A stretch of 64,000 nucleotides of DNA. Origin: Theobroma cacao (taxonomy: Eukaryota > Streptophyta > Magnoliopsida > Malvales > Malvaceae). The translations under genes were made by a program, and so were the position numbers. Every line of letters starts with the position of its first letter. Positions within the stretch are counted from its first letter, which is position 1. The stretch is from the NCBI RefSeq assembly GCF_000208745.1, contig NC_030852.1, positions 36,222,518-36,286,517 on the forward strand, written 5' to 3'. Below the pieces are notes generated by a model. It did no database searches. It was not told the origin of the DNA and saw only the letters and a list, made by a program, of their open reading frames with translations. Positions 48,425 to 60,389 of this stretch are shown here, one piece after another.

Positions 48425-49519
48425 ATGGGCAAATCCCACCACCCCAGGAAACGTCATAAGCTAGTAGCCCACCACCAGGACCGCCAAGAGCAGCCTCTGA
48501 TACCAGGCCTGCCGGATCACGTAGCCGAGCTCTGCCTCTCGCGTCTTCATCCTTCCTTACTTTATTCCATTTGCCGGTCATGGCGGCGCTTTATCTACTC
48601 CCCACTTTTTCTTCCTTTTCCCTCTCTCTACACTCTCTTCTCTTCATCAAATAATGAAATCCAGTTGTTGAGCTTTGATCCGATGACGTCCAAGTGGGAA
48701 CCGGTCCCTCCACCCCCTAGCCCTCTTCGTCTCCTTGTGCATCACCCCTCTTTCATATCCCGCAACCTCCCTGTTCAATCCATCTCGGTCTCTGGTAACC
48801 TTGTCCTTTTAGCCGCAACTGCCCCCAATTTTAATCCAGCCCTCTCTCGCCCTCTTATATTCTCTCCACTCTCTCGCTCCTGGAGGTTAGGTCCCCCAAT
48901 GGCCACTCCGCGCCGCTGGTGTGCAGTAGGGGCATCTGGCCCCACCATTTACGTGGCCAGTGGGATTGGGTTCCACTTCTCCACCGACGTAGCTAGGTCT
49001 TTGGAGAGGTGGGACTTGGAGGATGATGAAATGAATGGCGCCAGATGGAAGAAGATGAGACAACTGAAAGACAGCAGATTCAGCAGAGACGCCATCGACG
49101 CAGTTGGTTGGAGAAGGAAGCTATGTATGGTGAACGTGGCTAAACAAGGTTCTGTTTACGACGTGGAGAATGACAGATGGGAAGATATGCCGGAAGGCAT
49201 GGTGGCTGGCTGGAGAGGACCCGTAGCTGCCATGGACGAGGAAGTACTATATGCGGTGGACGAGGTTAAGGGAGTACTCACGAGGTATGACCAAGATACC
49301 ACTGATTGGGAGGAGATAATGGAATCGGAGAGGCTGATAGGGGCACGCCAAATGGCTGCTGCTGCTGGAAGATTATGCGTTGTTTGCGGTAACGGAGAGA
49401 TTTTAGTCGTCGATGTGGTGGTGGTGCCGCCTAGATTTTGGGTAGTGGAGAGTCCGCCGGCGTTGGAACCCTTGGCGGTTCATGTCTTGCCCAGAATGAG
49501 CCGCGCTGATTTTTCATAG
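48425..49519 (+). CDS. SKIP25: F-box/kelch-repeat protein SKIP25
   Basis: A single exon of 364 residues. After a basic N-terminus the F-box begins with LIPGLPDHVAELCLSRLHPS and continues through YSICRSWRRFIYSP. The rest forms kelch-type beta repeats, with blocks such as SWRLGPPMATPRRWCAVGA, YVASGIGF, VYDVENDRWEDMPEGM and ARQMAAAAGRLCVV. F-box proteins of this group bind SKP1-like ASK proteins and recruit substrates to an SCF ubiquitin ligase. The substrate of SKIP25 is not known to me. The gene is more GC-rich than its surroundings, as is common for intronless plant F-box genes. Confidence 0.92.
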   Translation: MGKSHHPRKRHKLVAHHQDRQEQPLIPGLPDHVAELCLSRLHPSLLYSICRSWRRFIYSPLFLPFPSLYTLFSSSNNEIQLLSFDPMTSKWEPVPPPPSPLRLLVHHPSFISRNLPVQSISVSGNLVLLAATAPNFNPALSRPLIFSPLSRSWRLGPPMATPRRWCAVGASGPTIYVASGIGFHFSTDVARSLERWDLEDDEMNGARWKKMRQLKDSRFSRDAIDAVGWRRKLCMVNVAKQGSVYDVENDRWEDMPEGMVAGWRGPVAAMDEEVLYAVDEVKGVLTRYDQDTTDWEEIMESERLIGARQMAAAAGRLCVVCGNGEILVVDVVVVPPRFWVVESPPALEPLAVHVLPRMSRADFS

Positions 49520-50652
49520 CCGGCGGTGGCCTGGTCTACTCTGGTTTGGACTTGGGATGATCTTTTATTATACTAGTATTTTATTGGAGAAATCATTTTT
49601 ACTCGGGAAAATTTGTTTTCAATAATTTTTTTTTTCTTTTTTAAGGATGAAAGTGAAAATTGTCGAATATTGGTATAAAATGCACTGAAAACGACATTGA
49701 AATTGCTTTTTCTTGTTTGGCTAGTAGTACATTCCCAAAGGAATACGGAACCCTGCGGAGCCATGAAAATTACTATTGAATATGAGTGGAAGTAATTAAT
49801 TTCGGTATTGGCGCAGAAAGTGAAATTTTGTCCAGTTTTGAGATAATGCGATACGGGGAAGTGGTTGAACCGTTGAACCAACTGTCTCCAGCTGTTAGAT
49901 GCACCTGTTTCATACTACCAACATGATGATGTTGTGGAAAATTAAGCTAGAACTATAATTTACATGTCTAACACATTAGATTGTCTCTTTTTTTTTTTGT
50001 TATATATATATATACACACACACAGTATATGTCTTCCTGTCTTACGGTTTCATTTTATTGGTATTTTTATTATTATTTTTTTCAATGGTTTTTAATATAA
50101 CAAAAATAAAAAGCGTAAAAAACAATATAACAATTGATTCATGGAAAAATAATTAAAATATTATAAGACTAATTATAGCATAATCTATTTATCATCTTCA
50201 AAAAAAAGTACCTTTTTTATGCTTTTCAAAATAAAGAAACAAAATCTAAATGAATAATACATCAAGATAAAAAGACTAGAATAAACTTTCAAATGCCAAA
50301 TCCGTTATGCCAACGTTTTCAAATCTTAACAGAATTGGAGGGTACAGAAGCATTCTGATCAGGCAAGTTGTTTGGAAGTGCAAAGCGACCGCTAATGCAA
50401 TTGCGCATGTATTTTCCACATTTTTGTCTTGACAAACACAAAAATATTGAATTCTAACAATATAGTTTCACAGGGTCAATTAAGCATCGAATCCATGTCA
50501 ACTACTTTATTAGCATCATATGCAAACCACACAGGCTTTTGAAAATCAACACAGCAAATATAGAGTACAGGCTAAAGCATACTTTAGCCAACAGTTGAGA
50601 GAACACATAAAAGCACTGGACTCCAAACACAATTGCAACAAGCCCGTTGTTA
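49520..50652. other. Convergent spacer between SKIP25 and the PIA gene
   Basis: About 1.1 kb of AT-rich DNA with a compound TA/CA microsatellite (50001-50024). No gene seen. Confidence 0.55.
50001..50024. repeat. Compound TA/CA microsatellite
   Basis: About seven TA units followed directly by about five CA units. Confidence 0.9.
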
Positions 50653-52500
50653 TTATAGACTTTCAGAGCTATAAGATGTCTCCCCTGCTGATAAGTTGTC
50701 TCTTTGAAGACGCTTCATCTCCTCATATGCCCATTCAAGACCAGGGCAGTAATGGAGTGGTGGATTAAATCTGCTATCGTTGATGTCATCTGGCAAAAAT
50801 GCCCCATTCTCTATCAGAAACTTGACTGCTTCTTTCTTTCTTTCTTTGGCTGCTGTGTGAAGTGGTGTCCCTGAGAGATTTGCAAGCGGAACAAAAAATA
50901 AGGGGTAATTACTCAATACCTTACATCTTGATATGTGTTTACATCAAATCCTCAAGTTTCAATTTTTGCAATATCAAATACCAAGATTCCATTCAACCAA
51001 TTCAATGTTGCCCCACCAGGCCATCAATACTCATTATTGTGTACTTTGCTACTATATGTTAACCAGAATAAATGCAAAATCATCATGAATTAGCATGTCC
51101 TGTACATGTCAAATTGATTTTCGTCAATTATCCACAATGACATGAAAATTGAAAATCTATTCTGCATCCACATCAATTGTGACCATCACCTTGAAATTTT
51201 TCAAACATTCTTAGTAATCAAATATTTAACAGTTTACTTGAAGGCAAGAGAGTAAATAACAGGAAAAATGGTATACGACACATGACAGATAGACAATAGA
51301 ACTGCAATGTTGGGCTTAGTAGTGGGTTAAACTTTTGCCTACACCAAAAGAGATAAGGTTGGATTTTTTTATGGGTTTAGGTAGATACTCCCATACAGAG
51401 TTGATTGTTATGAAGTGCTTGATGTGAGCTGAAACTTAAATTAAGGGAATATTTGAAGAATAAAAACAGTAAATTAAGCTAAATTAAAGTGTCATTTTCT
51501 GAATTGATGCATTCACTAGATCATAGAGTTATCCACAACACAAATTTTTACTTTTGGTAGTACATGAAAGCAACAAATTGGAAAATGTGAGTTTATGACA
51601 CTTACAACCACAAGCGCCTTTAGTTCTTGCATCAATATTAGCACCACGTTCAAGCAGTTCATCCATAACTTCAAGGTGGCCGCCCTCGGCAGCAAGATGG
51701 AGTGGGGTCACCCCTTTGGATTTGGGGCCCCATGCAGCAACATTTACATCCATTCCTTCATTGAGAAGTTGCTTGACCTGTTCCAAGGAATCTTAGATCA
51801 ACATTCCATGGGCAATGGGAGTTGCAGCAGAGGACCATTTAGCAAGAAACACACATAGTTTACAAAAAGCAAAAGTAACAGAGAAGCCGTAACATATAAC
51901 AAGAAAATGGAAAAGTAGTGAAGACCAAGTATATCAATAAATGGTAAGAATACCTCCAGGGTGATCCCACAAAAATAAATTACGTAAGAGCTAATTGGAA
52001 GTTGTTCCTCCCTCCCAAGACACAAAATCCAGGTAAAATAAATATTACTGGCGAAAAAAAAAGTATATGCCAATTAATAAATAAGCGGTAAAACCTTTTC
52101 CCTAGAAGTTGACAAGTGATTTCAAGTATAACTACAGGAACGTCAAATCCTAGAACTAGCATTTTTTTTTTCTTTTGGATGCAAAATACTAGCATTGTTA
52201 AATAACATATCACCGATCCACCAAAAGGTGGAGATTATAAGCGACGGCGATTATCATGAAAGCATAAAGCATAAGGCAACTACTAGTTCAAATGAGTAGT
52301 TTCTAGTCGTAGTCATAAGAGTTGTAAAACAATTAAGAAGAAGAACAAGGTGAAAAAAAGAAACAGAAAGATACCTGATTGAGATCACCTTTTCGGGCTC
52401 CGATATGGAGCATTGTCCAACCCCTATCATCCCTATCAACCCCACACCTAAAGGATCGCCTTTTTGACAAATTTCTCCGCAAAGGCTGCTCTTGGGGCAT
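50653..52500 (-). CDS. Phytochrome-interacting ankyrin-repeat protein (PIA1/PIA2-like)
   Basis: Three exons on the minus strand, 52500-52375, 51777-51606 and 50870-50653, give 171 residues. After a basic N-terminus (MPQEQPLRRNLSKRR) come DDRGWTMLHIGARKGDLNQV, GVTPLHLAAEGGHLEVMDEL and WTPLHTAAKERKKEAVKFL, three ankyrin repeats. The C-terminal part (NPPLHYCPGLEWAYEEMKR and a Ser-rich end) is diagnostic for the PIA group. Arabidopsis PIA proteins bind phytochromes and affect light-responsive anthocyanin accumulation. The Trp codon of the third repeat is split by intron 2. A perfect 90-bp tandem duplication lies just upstream of the start codon. Confidence 0.92.
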
Positions 52501-53879
52501 ATTCTTCCAATCAATTGCAAAAAACCAACCAATACCCTCGCAGATTTTCTTTTAAACCCAGAAACGCAGGAAAGAGAATAAGAAAGAGACTTCCAAAACT
52601 TGACCAGGATTGAGCGCAGAATTACATGATATTTATGTAATTTGTAAAGCGGTACGCAGGAAAGAGAATAAGAAAGAGACTTCCAAAACTTGACCAGGAT
52701 TGAGCGCAGAATTACATGATATTTATGTAATTTGTAAAGCGGTAGAATTGCACAAAGAGTTGCAAATTTGTTTTAAAGAAGAATTCCACGAAAAGAGGAA
52801 TTACATGATCAAGAAAGAAAAAGAGGAGAGACACAATTAGCGAGAAGCAAGGGAATGATTAGCGATGCAATAAGGAGAGAAAGGATTCAAACCAGGACCA
52901 AACACACGCAGGTTTTGAAATATCAGAATGCAAGTCACCAACGGAGAAGACACTACAAACATAATTGAATCAAGGAAAAGATGTCTCTTGAGTTGATTTA
53001 TAAGCAATTACAGCCAAAACAGAGTAATTAGACGAATCCTAGATTGATATGGACAAGGCCTGGAGGGAACATATACACATATTTATGAAATCAGGCGCAG
53101 AATCGTATGAAAACAAAACCCTAGATAAAGAGAAAAACAGGGCGACCCCGAAAGAAGTTGTCACGACTCCAGCCTGACCGAACCCACCACCGCCTGTGCC
53201 TGGCCTGGACGCCCTATCTTTATATTTTATATATTTTACGCTATGCCACAATTGTATAATTTCCCTCAAGGTTCTCTGAAGCCCATCATGGAGTCCCCAT
53301 TAGCCAGCACTCCTGTCTCAACCCATCTAGCCCAGCCCACGCAAAACCTTTTTTCTTTTTTTTAAAAAAAAGAAAAAAATTAGATTTTGAGTAGAATTTC
53401 AATATTCAATAACTAGAACAAAAACTAAAAACTTTTTGCAATGTACTCAACGCGTATTTAACCGATGGGTAAAGGCTGAAAGAGAAGAATATGAAAATGC
53501 AAAAAATACCATTTCCATTGCTTTCATCAATATTATTGAAAAAGTATAACTAGAATTTGGTGAAATAAAGTCATAAGGACATAGGGATTAAGGAGTGCAA
53601 TTTTATTTTATTTTTAAACAATTATAAATAAAAATATATATATATACACACATTTAATAAAGGCTTTTTGTCAAGTAAAAATATAGTTTTCTTTTGATTC
53701 GACTTATTATATCCTGGCGAGAGACGTTAAAAGAAAAACAAAAGCAATGCAATCGTATTTCGTAAAGAAGATAATACTCAATAGTCGTCTATAAGCGTAT
53801 ATCCATCTTTGGTATTTGTGTGAAATCAACCGGGAAAGGGGTCGCGGAGTTCATCTGGGTCTCTCACTCCACAAACACC
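52501..53879. promoter_or_regulatory. Divergent region between the PIA gene and CLPP4
   Basis: About 1.4 kb between divergent genes. The left part is the PIA leader and promoter and holds a 90-bp tandem duplication. The right part, with a short TA/CA tract near 53630-53652, leads to CLPP4. No gene seen. Confidence 0.55.
52564..52743. repeat. Perfect 90-bp direct tandem duplication
   Basis: Two copies, 52564-52653 and 52654-52743, both beginning ACGCAGGAAAGAGAATAAGA and ending with GTAATTTGTAAAGCGGT. I see no mismatch between them. They lie about 65 bp upstream of the PIA ATG on the minus strand. Confidence 0.95.
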
Positions 53880-56800
53880 ATGGACTTGCTCTCGCTCTCA
53901 TCTCCTCTAACCCCTTCCTTGTCCTCTCTTCAACTTAAACTTAAACATAAGACCTCTTTCACTTCTCCAAACCCAAAGCCTTCCTTTTTGTGCTTGACAA
54001 CCACACCCACACCCGTTTCTTCATCTGTCAAAGTCAAAACCACCCCCAAGTGCCTCCAACTGTCTGCCCCTCAGAGCCCCGCCACCGCCATGCGAGGGGC
54101 AGAGACCGACGCTATGGGCTTGCTGCTCAGGGAGCGCATTGTTTTCCTTGGAAACAACATCGATGATTTCGTGGCCGATGCCATTATCAGTCAATTGCTG
54201 CTTTTGGATGCTCAGGACCCTAATAAAGATATCAGGCTCTTCATTAACTCCCCTGGTGGTTCCTTGAGGTATGCCTTTTTCAAGGCTTTTATATTATTTA
54301 ATGCCTTAATCCCTCCGCTGTGTAACCCAGATTCCGCTGGTCAATTTTTTACTGAAAAGACCAAGTTCTTAATATAGATTCTGCTCTATTCCGTGGACTT
54401 GCTTTATGGTTTCATAAGCTAAATGCTTTTTATAATCAGTGAGAATGAGAATTGTGATTTATTTTCTTTTTGCCTATTTTGTCTTGTTGGTTTAATAACT
54501 TGGTCTGTCTGGAATAAGGGCGTTTGATGTTATTGATCTTGCTATGGAGTATGAAGGAGAGTTTGTTACGATAATTTATGCTGCAATTTAGATGCTTATG
54601 ATGTTCACAAAATCAACAGTGTGGAGCAAGTGAAAAGATTGACCGTGTTAATTTCTCCTTATCAATTGCAAAACACCTGAACCTGTTACATCTGCTTGGT
54701 AGCCCTGTCTTCCGTAGCAAAAATTAGGGGAGTTTACATTTTCTTGGGATCACACCTTTTTGAAAAAGTGGATTTTCACAGCTTTTTGATTAGCTTCCTG
54801 TGCTTCCATTCTTTGGAATGTTAGCTACTTGCCATTTACAGCATAGTAAAATTACTTAAATCCACTTGTGTCTTAGACATATTAAGGGGTAGTTCTAATT
54901 GGTGGACTTGAGCTGGAACCAAGCTTATCAAAGATGCAACTGGACTTCTTTAAAACTGCACCAGATAACCTTTTTAATTTTATATCTGAAATTACATGCC
55001 ATCACGTTCATGGGATTGCAAACTAGTGTCTTGTAATGTATTTATTTGGAACCTTGAATTTCGACATTTTTCTTTTGTTTAACTTTGTAACTTGTTGGTG
55101 GTTTTTGAAATTTTGCACTTGGGATTTTGAAGATTCATGCTTAAAGCTTAAACTTCTTTCTGCCTTTAGGGTCTCATTAGCTTTTTCCTTTTTGTTATTT
55201 ATTCAACTTTCTGAGAAGATTCTTGGGCTTGTATGTGATCATATTGTGTCAACATTGACTTCACCATCATGGCAGGTATTTCATTATTTGTTCAAAGTAA
55301 GTACGCTATGTTTCTTCTTGTTTCAGATGTCATGCAAGGATATCATTTGAAGTAATTTAAAAAAACATATGCCTTTTTTAGTAGATTTTTGTATGTTTCT
55401 CAATCTACTGAAGATCCTGCCACCAGAGCCTAAAATCTATGAAGTATTGCCCCCTAGTTTCAACATAGGAATATATTTATGTATATGTGGTCATCAACTT
55501 ATAGTTTGTTTGGTAATGAAAGTCGTTTACTGCATTTTCAAGAATTTGGCAAGCCAAAAAAAATGTGGTCAATAGAAACTAACTTCTACTCGGTGGAGGA
55601 CCATGGGATGAAATGAGGAGAACAACTTTGGGAACTTATTTACCTTGGTTAACTAAGTGGTGCTTTTTTCTCTCTTTTTGCATCAGGAATTTGCCTCCTC
55701 CCTTGTTGGGCCTCTTAATGATGTCACCTACTTGTGTTTGTGACCTCCTTTGTCTTGTCTTTTGTTCCTAACCATCTGAATAGACCTTTGGAATCTTGAA
55801 GTTAAAAGTTGGTTCTTGAATTTAAAATCTGTTCTTTATGGGTGGTTCAGTTGAATCCTCATGATTGGATGATAACCAGGTGTCTTATGAATAGAAAAGC
55901 TAGTGATTTCTTAATGAGTTTGTTTGCTAATAATAGTAAAAGTTTACCATTGCAATCCAAACAGTGGGAAACACTATTCACCGTGTTGTTCAAAGGATAG
56001 AAAATGTTTTCCATAAAATATTTACACCAGAAATCATGTTCTATGAACCAAAGGGAGCCTTGATGTCTCCTGTGAATGCATTTTAAAGTTTTCAAAGTTG
56101 GATTTCTTTTGTTTTGTTAATTTGCATAGGAAAGGATGTTGTTGCATATTCACTATAGAGGCATTTAATTTAAGAGTCTTGACATGAGCCTAGAGAAGCA
56201 CCTCCAATTACTGTTCATGGCCAACAACAGCTAACAAGATTCTTCCTTTTTCTTTGCCATATTTTATCTGAACTTTCTTCCATGCTTTACAGCTTTAATG
56301 AACCATTTACTCATATATTGTCTAATGTCTTCCTTTTAAACTACCAACCCTATCTTCTGGCAATTCTTTTGTCATCCAAACCGTGATGAAATAAATTCTT
56401 GAGCTGACAAGTCATTACTTGGATGAGTTACTTTATTGCAAACATGCTGGCTGAAGATACCTTTTCTAGATTACTTTCGTAAGGCCCTATCAAACTGAAT
56501 AATGACCTTTTAGTTTGATCTTCAACTAGTATCACACCATTTGTCGGAATCTTAGAAATGATTTGGCAATTGAGTGCAACTTTTATTTGATGGGAGGGGT
56601 ATTCTCCTTTAATTAGGGCAATATCAAATTTTACTTATATTGCATAGTGAAATGGAGATGTGGCTTGGAAGTGTGCTTATTCTGGGAAATTTTTGTGTGT
56701 ATAGCAGTTGGAAAATGTCTGCACTCATTACATGTTATATTTCCTTTGAGGCTTGAGGCTTTGTTTGGATTGAGGGGCAGCATACCCTCCCTTGTTTGGA

Positions 56801-57749
56801 AAACATTTTAATTGAAGGGGAGGGATTTGGTACATAAAGCCCTCTAAAGTCCAAACCTCCATCTCTTTAAAACTCTCCTAGAGAATTTGTAAGGGAAGGA
56901 TTGCTCATAAATTTTTTTATTGTACTGACATAATTACTTTGATTTTAACATATCAAGAATATAATTGCTAATAAACATGATAAATTTCCATTTCCGTCCC
57001 TTTCCACTCCTTAATGAAAGAAGATTGCTGGTGTGCCCTTTCCTTTGCTTTCCTTTTCATTTTTTTGTGTAATCCAAATAAGGGTTATTTACTTTCTCCT
57101 TACCCATTCTCTATTGTCCTCCCCATCTTGACGTACAAAGGATAGAAATTTTCTTGTTAAAGGCTCCATTTCAACATCTTGTCTTTTTCCATATGATTTC
57201 TTGATTGTTCCACTGTGCTTGTCTATCCTTTGCTGATCTGCTTCTGCTTTTGGTATTTGTATCAGTGCTACGATGGCTATCTATGATGTAGTACAGCTTG
57301 TTCGGGCCGATGTTTCCACCGTTGCACTTGGCATTGCAGCATCAACAGCTTCTATTATCCTTGGTGGTGGCACCAAAGGCAAGCGCCTTGCAATGCCCAA
57401 CACTCGAATAATGATTCATCAACCTCTAGGAGGTGCTAGTGGACAAGCTATAGATGTAGAAATCCAAGCACAGGAGATTATGCATAACAAGAATAATGTG
57501 ACAAGAATAATATCTGGTTTTACTGGACGTTCGTTTGAACAAGTCCAGAAGGATATTGATAGAGATCGCTATATGTCTCCAATTGAAGCAGTCGAATACG
57601 GAATAATTGATGGAGTTATTGATAGAGATAGCATCATTCCGTTGGCCCCTGTGCCAGAAAGAGTGAAAGCAAGTCTAAACTATGAGGAAATTAGTAAAGA
57701 TCCAAGGAAATTCTTGACCCCTGATATTCCAGATGATGAGATATACTAG
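53880..57749 (+). CDS. CLPP4: Plastid Clp protease proteolytic subunit ClpP4
   Basis: Two exons, 53880-54268 and 57266-57749, separated by a 2997-nt intron, give 290 residues. The first 60 or so residues are a Ser/Thr/Pro/Lys-rich chloroplast transit peptide. The ClpP fold follows, with [30 protein letters not shown] across the splice junction, the catalytic serine in [11 protein letters not shown] (about S156), histidine in [10 protein letters not shown] (about H181) and aspartate in [15 protein letters not shown] (about D230). The triad is complete. The C-terminal extension ending [10 protein letters not shown] is characteristic of CLPP4. ClpP4 is an essential member of the P-ring of the stromal Clp protease. 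Start at 53880 is the first ATG in frame. Confidence 0.96.
54269..57265 (+). other. Long intron of CLPP4
   Basis: A 2997-nt GT-AG intron, AT-rich. It contains a candidate fold-back element near its 3' end (about 56757-57086). Several open frames inside show no family resemblance. Confidence 0.8.
56757..57086. mobile_element. Candidate MITE-like fold-back element in the CLPP4 intron
   Basis: The left end reads GGCTTTGTTTGGATTGAGGG. The right end, read on the other strand, reads AACCCTTATTTGGATTAC. An inner inverted pair (CCCTCCCTT with AAGGGGAGGG, about 56790-56827) strengthens the fold-back character. No coding capacity. Ends and target duplication are not defined. Confidence 0.4.
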
Positions 57750-58473
57750 ATTGGGACATTTGATGCAGGCATATGGTTTTGATGGTCTTGCTTTTTGTGT
57801 TAGTTGCGTAGAACTTTGTAATTGGCCTTTTCAATTGCCACACAAAAATGAATTTGTTGATTGCTGCATTCAGAATGTTGTCGAATTATAATAGACTGTT
57901 GTTGCTTTTATAAATGAATTGAAAATCGTGAAAACGGTGGAAGCTTGAAACTTTCTATTTAGTTCATCTTGAGGTATCTGGTTATTGTATCGGTGTATTT
58001 GAGTGCACAAGACATGATGTAAGCCCGTTTTAATTTGTACGAGGAAAAGCCTTTTGTTTGTGGACAACTGAAACAGAAAATGGGTTGAGGTAGTTGAGCC
58101 AAAATGGAGGTTTTCATCACAAAACTCAAGTCTAAGAGTATTTGTTATTCGTATTGTTACCATTAGCATCACGTGATGAATATTCTGGAACATTTCATTC
58201 ATGGAAGAATTTTAGAGAAAAATGGAGATGAAATTATGGTAGAGATTAGGGAGGTGGTGATTTCGGCTTCATACATTGATTTCAAGAAACATCACAAACA
58301 TGTTAACTGTAGCGCATCCTCAGGAATCATTGGGCCGATGGGCTCCATCCATTACTAAAAGTAAGACTTAAATAGAAAAGAAAAAGAAGAGCTAGTAAAA
58401 ACTTAAAAAGGGCCGCCAGCGGCAGCGGCAGCTCCTGGAGAGAAAACCCTAATAACGGAACAAGGATTGGGAA
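57750..58473 (+). other. Spacer between CLPP4 and the GT-3 gene
   Basis: About 720 bp with the 3' untranslated region of CLPP4 and the promoter and leader of the trihelix gene. No gene seen. Confidence 0.5.
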
Positions 58474-59676
58474 ATGTTTGGTGGCGGGGATAGCGAAGGG
58501 GTGGGGGGGCGAATAAGCAGCATGTTGGGGGGCGGGGGAGGGCAGTGGGGGCCGGAGGAGACTCGAGAGCTTATCCTCATACGGGGGGAGCTAGAGAGGG
58601 ACTTCACCGCTGCTAAGCGCAACAAGACCCTTTGGGAAATTGTCAGTGCCAGAATGAGGGACAGAGGCTACATCCGAACCCCTGATCAGTGCAAGTGCAA
58701 GTGGAAAAATCTTCTCAATCGATACAAGGTCCCTTTCTGTTTTTGTCTTCTCTTTGTATTTCTTAATCTCATCCGGATACTTCAAGTTCTAGAATTCAAA
58801 GACGATGGTTTTCTGATTTGACATCTTCTCCTAATGTAGTACGTCTTCTTATCCTTTCTCAGCCTCCTAATGGCTCAAAACTCCTAACCTATCCTTAACC
58901 ATGTATAATCATGAATGATTTTATTCCTGCTGAAAAATGTCGGTGCCCTGATGCATCTACACAAAGAGCCCCCCTCCTTTATTGTGCATTGCAATCTTTC
59001 CAAATTGCTTCCATTACAGTCTTGATTGTCTAGAGCGATATGCCAACTTATTTACAAATCTATACTTCTTTGTCAGGGTAAGGAGACATCTGATCCTGAG
59101 AATGGTCGCCAATTTCCATTCTTCGAGGAACTGCATGCGGTATTCACTGAAAGAGCCAAGAATATGCAGCGCCTCTTACTTGAATCGGAGGCAGGTTCTA
59201 CCCAGGCAAAGAAAAGAATGAGGAGAATAAGCGCAGACAGATCCTCAGATGAATTTTCTGAAGAAGAAGACGATGACGAAGATGAAAGTGAAGAGGAAAG
59301 GCATGCTAGAAGCATTTCTTCGCGCAAGAGGAAAGCTGACCGAGTTGTATTGGATAAATCTCCTAGACCAAATTCTGGCACTAGCAGTACTAGTAGTACT
59401 GGTCTCCAGGAAATGCTTAGAGAATTTTTTCAGCAGCAACAGAGGATGGAGATGCAATGGAGGGAGATGATGGAGAGGCGTGCTCGCGAGAGGCAATTGT
59501 TTGAGCAGGAATGGCGGCAGTCAATGGAGAAGCTTGAGAGGGAGAGGTTGATGGTCGAACAGGCTTGGAGGGAGAGGGAGGAGCAGAGGAGGCTCAGAGA
59601 AGAGAGCCGAGCTGAGAGAAGGGATGCCTTGTTAACCACTCTCTTGAACAAACTCATAAACGATAATAATCTCTGA
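58474..59676 (+). CDS. Trihelix transcription factor, GT-3 type
   Basis: Two exons, 58474-58728 and 59077-59676, give 284 residues. A Gly-rich N-terminus is followed by the trihelix DNA-binding domain (about 24-90): QWGPEETRELILIRGEL, then LWEIVSARMRDRGYIRTPDQ and CKCKWKNLLNRYKGKE, with the three spaced tryptophans of the family. The fold is split by the intron after RYK. The middle has a strongly acidic run (about 145-161) and a basic patch (SSRKRKAD) that may be a nuclear signal. The last 90 residues form a long charged coiled coil rich in Glu, Arg and Gln. GT-3a and GT-3b bind GT elements and respond to light, pathogen or salt cues. I cannot tell the two subtypes apart. Confidence 0.92.
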
Positions 59677-60389
59677 CCTGGAAAGTTTTATCTCCTTAAA
59701 GATGAATATACAAAAAGTTTGATGATAGTTAGGTAGCTGCTAGTGAAAGAAACTAGTAATACTATAAAATGTAATACATAGAAACGTATACAGGGAATGT
59801 ATGTTCTGTTGCTAATTGTTTGGGTATATAAACAGGTGCTTTTGTTGTATTGATTGATGTGGTTTTACTTTATGCAAATGATGCGTTCATTCTTCATTTC
59901 CTTCTATTATTTGAATGGATTTTGTGTTATTTATAATATAATATAAATCCTATTAACTAAAAAATAAAAATGATAATGATAATTTTTCAAACACAAAATT
60001 TGTACTTTTATCTATCTATACACAATTGTGCCATGGAATTGTTTTTTCTTGAAATTCTAAGCATATGGATACAATTGGAACTTCAAGTCTAAACTTTGGA
60101 CAACATCTTGATTCTGTAGACACATAAACATATTTTAAAGTTTTCACTACTTAAATTATCCATCGGTTTTTTAACGGGGTACTTATGAATGCATAACTCA
60201 ACTCAACTCTTCATTTCCTTCATGCCACAAGATGACCTTGAATGAAGCAGTATCCCATGACATTCTCAAATAAGGATGCTTCTTGTAGCTCCAAGTGTGA
60301 AAGTTGCTTGGTCACTGCGATCCGGACAACGGGTATAGGGTTGCAAGCCAATGTTGCCGGGTGAAAACGCCTTAGGCTTGTTGCTTCCT
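59677..60389. other. Convergent spacer between the GT-3 gene and DUR3
   Basis: About 710 bp, AT-rich, holding two 3' untranslated regions. No gene or repeat seen. Confidence 0.5.

Noticed and set aside
55036..55575. Open frames inside the CLPP4 intron
   Set aside because: Hydrophobic, Phe/Leu-rich translations typical of T-rich introns, with no domain resemblance.
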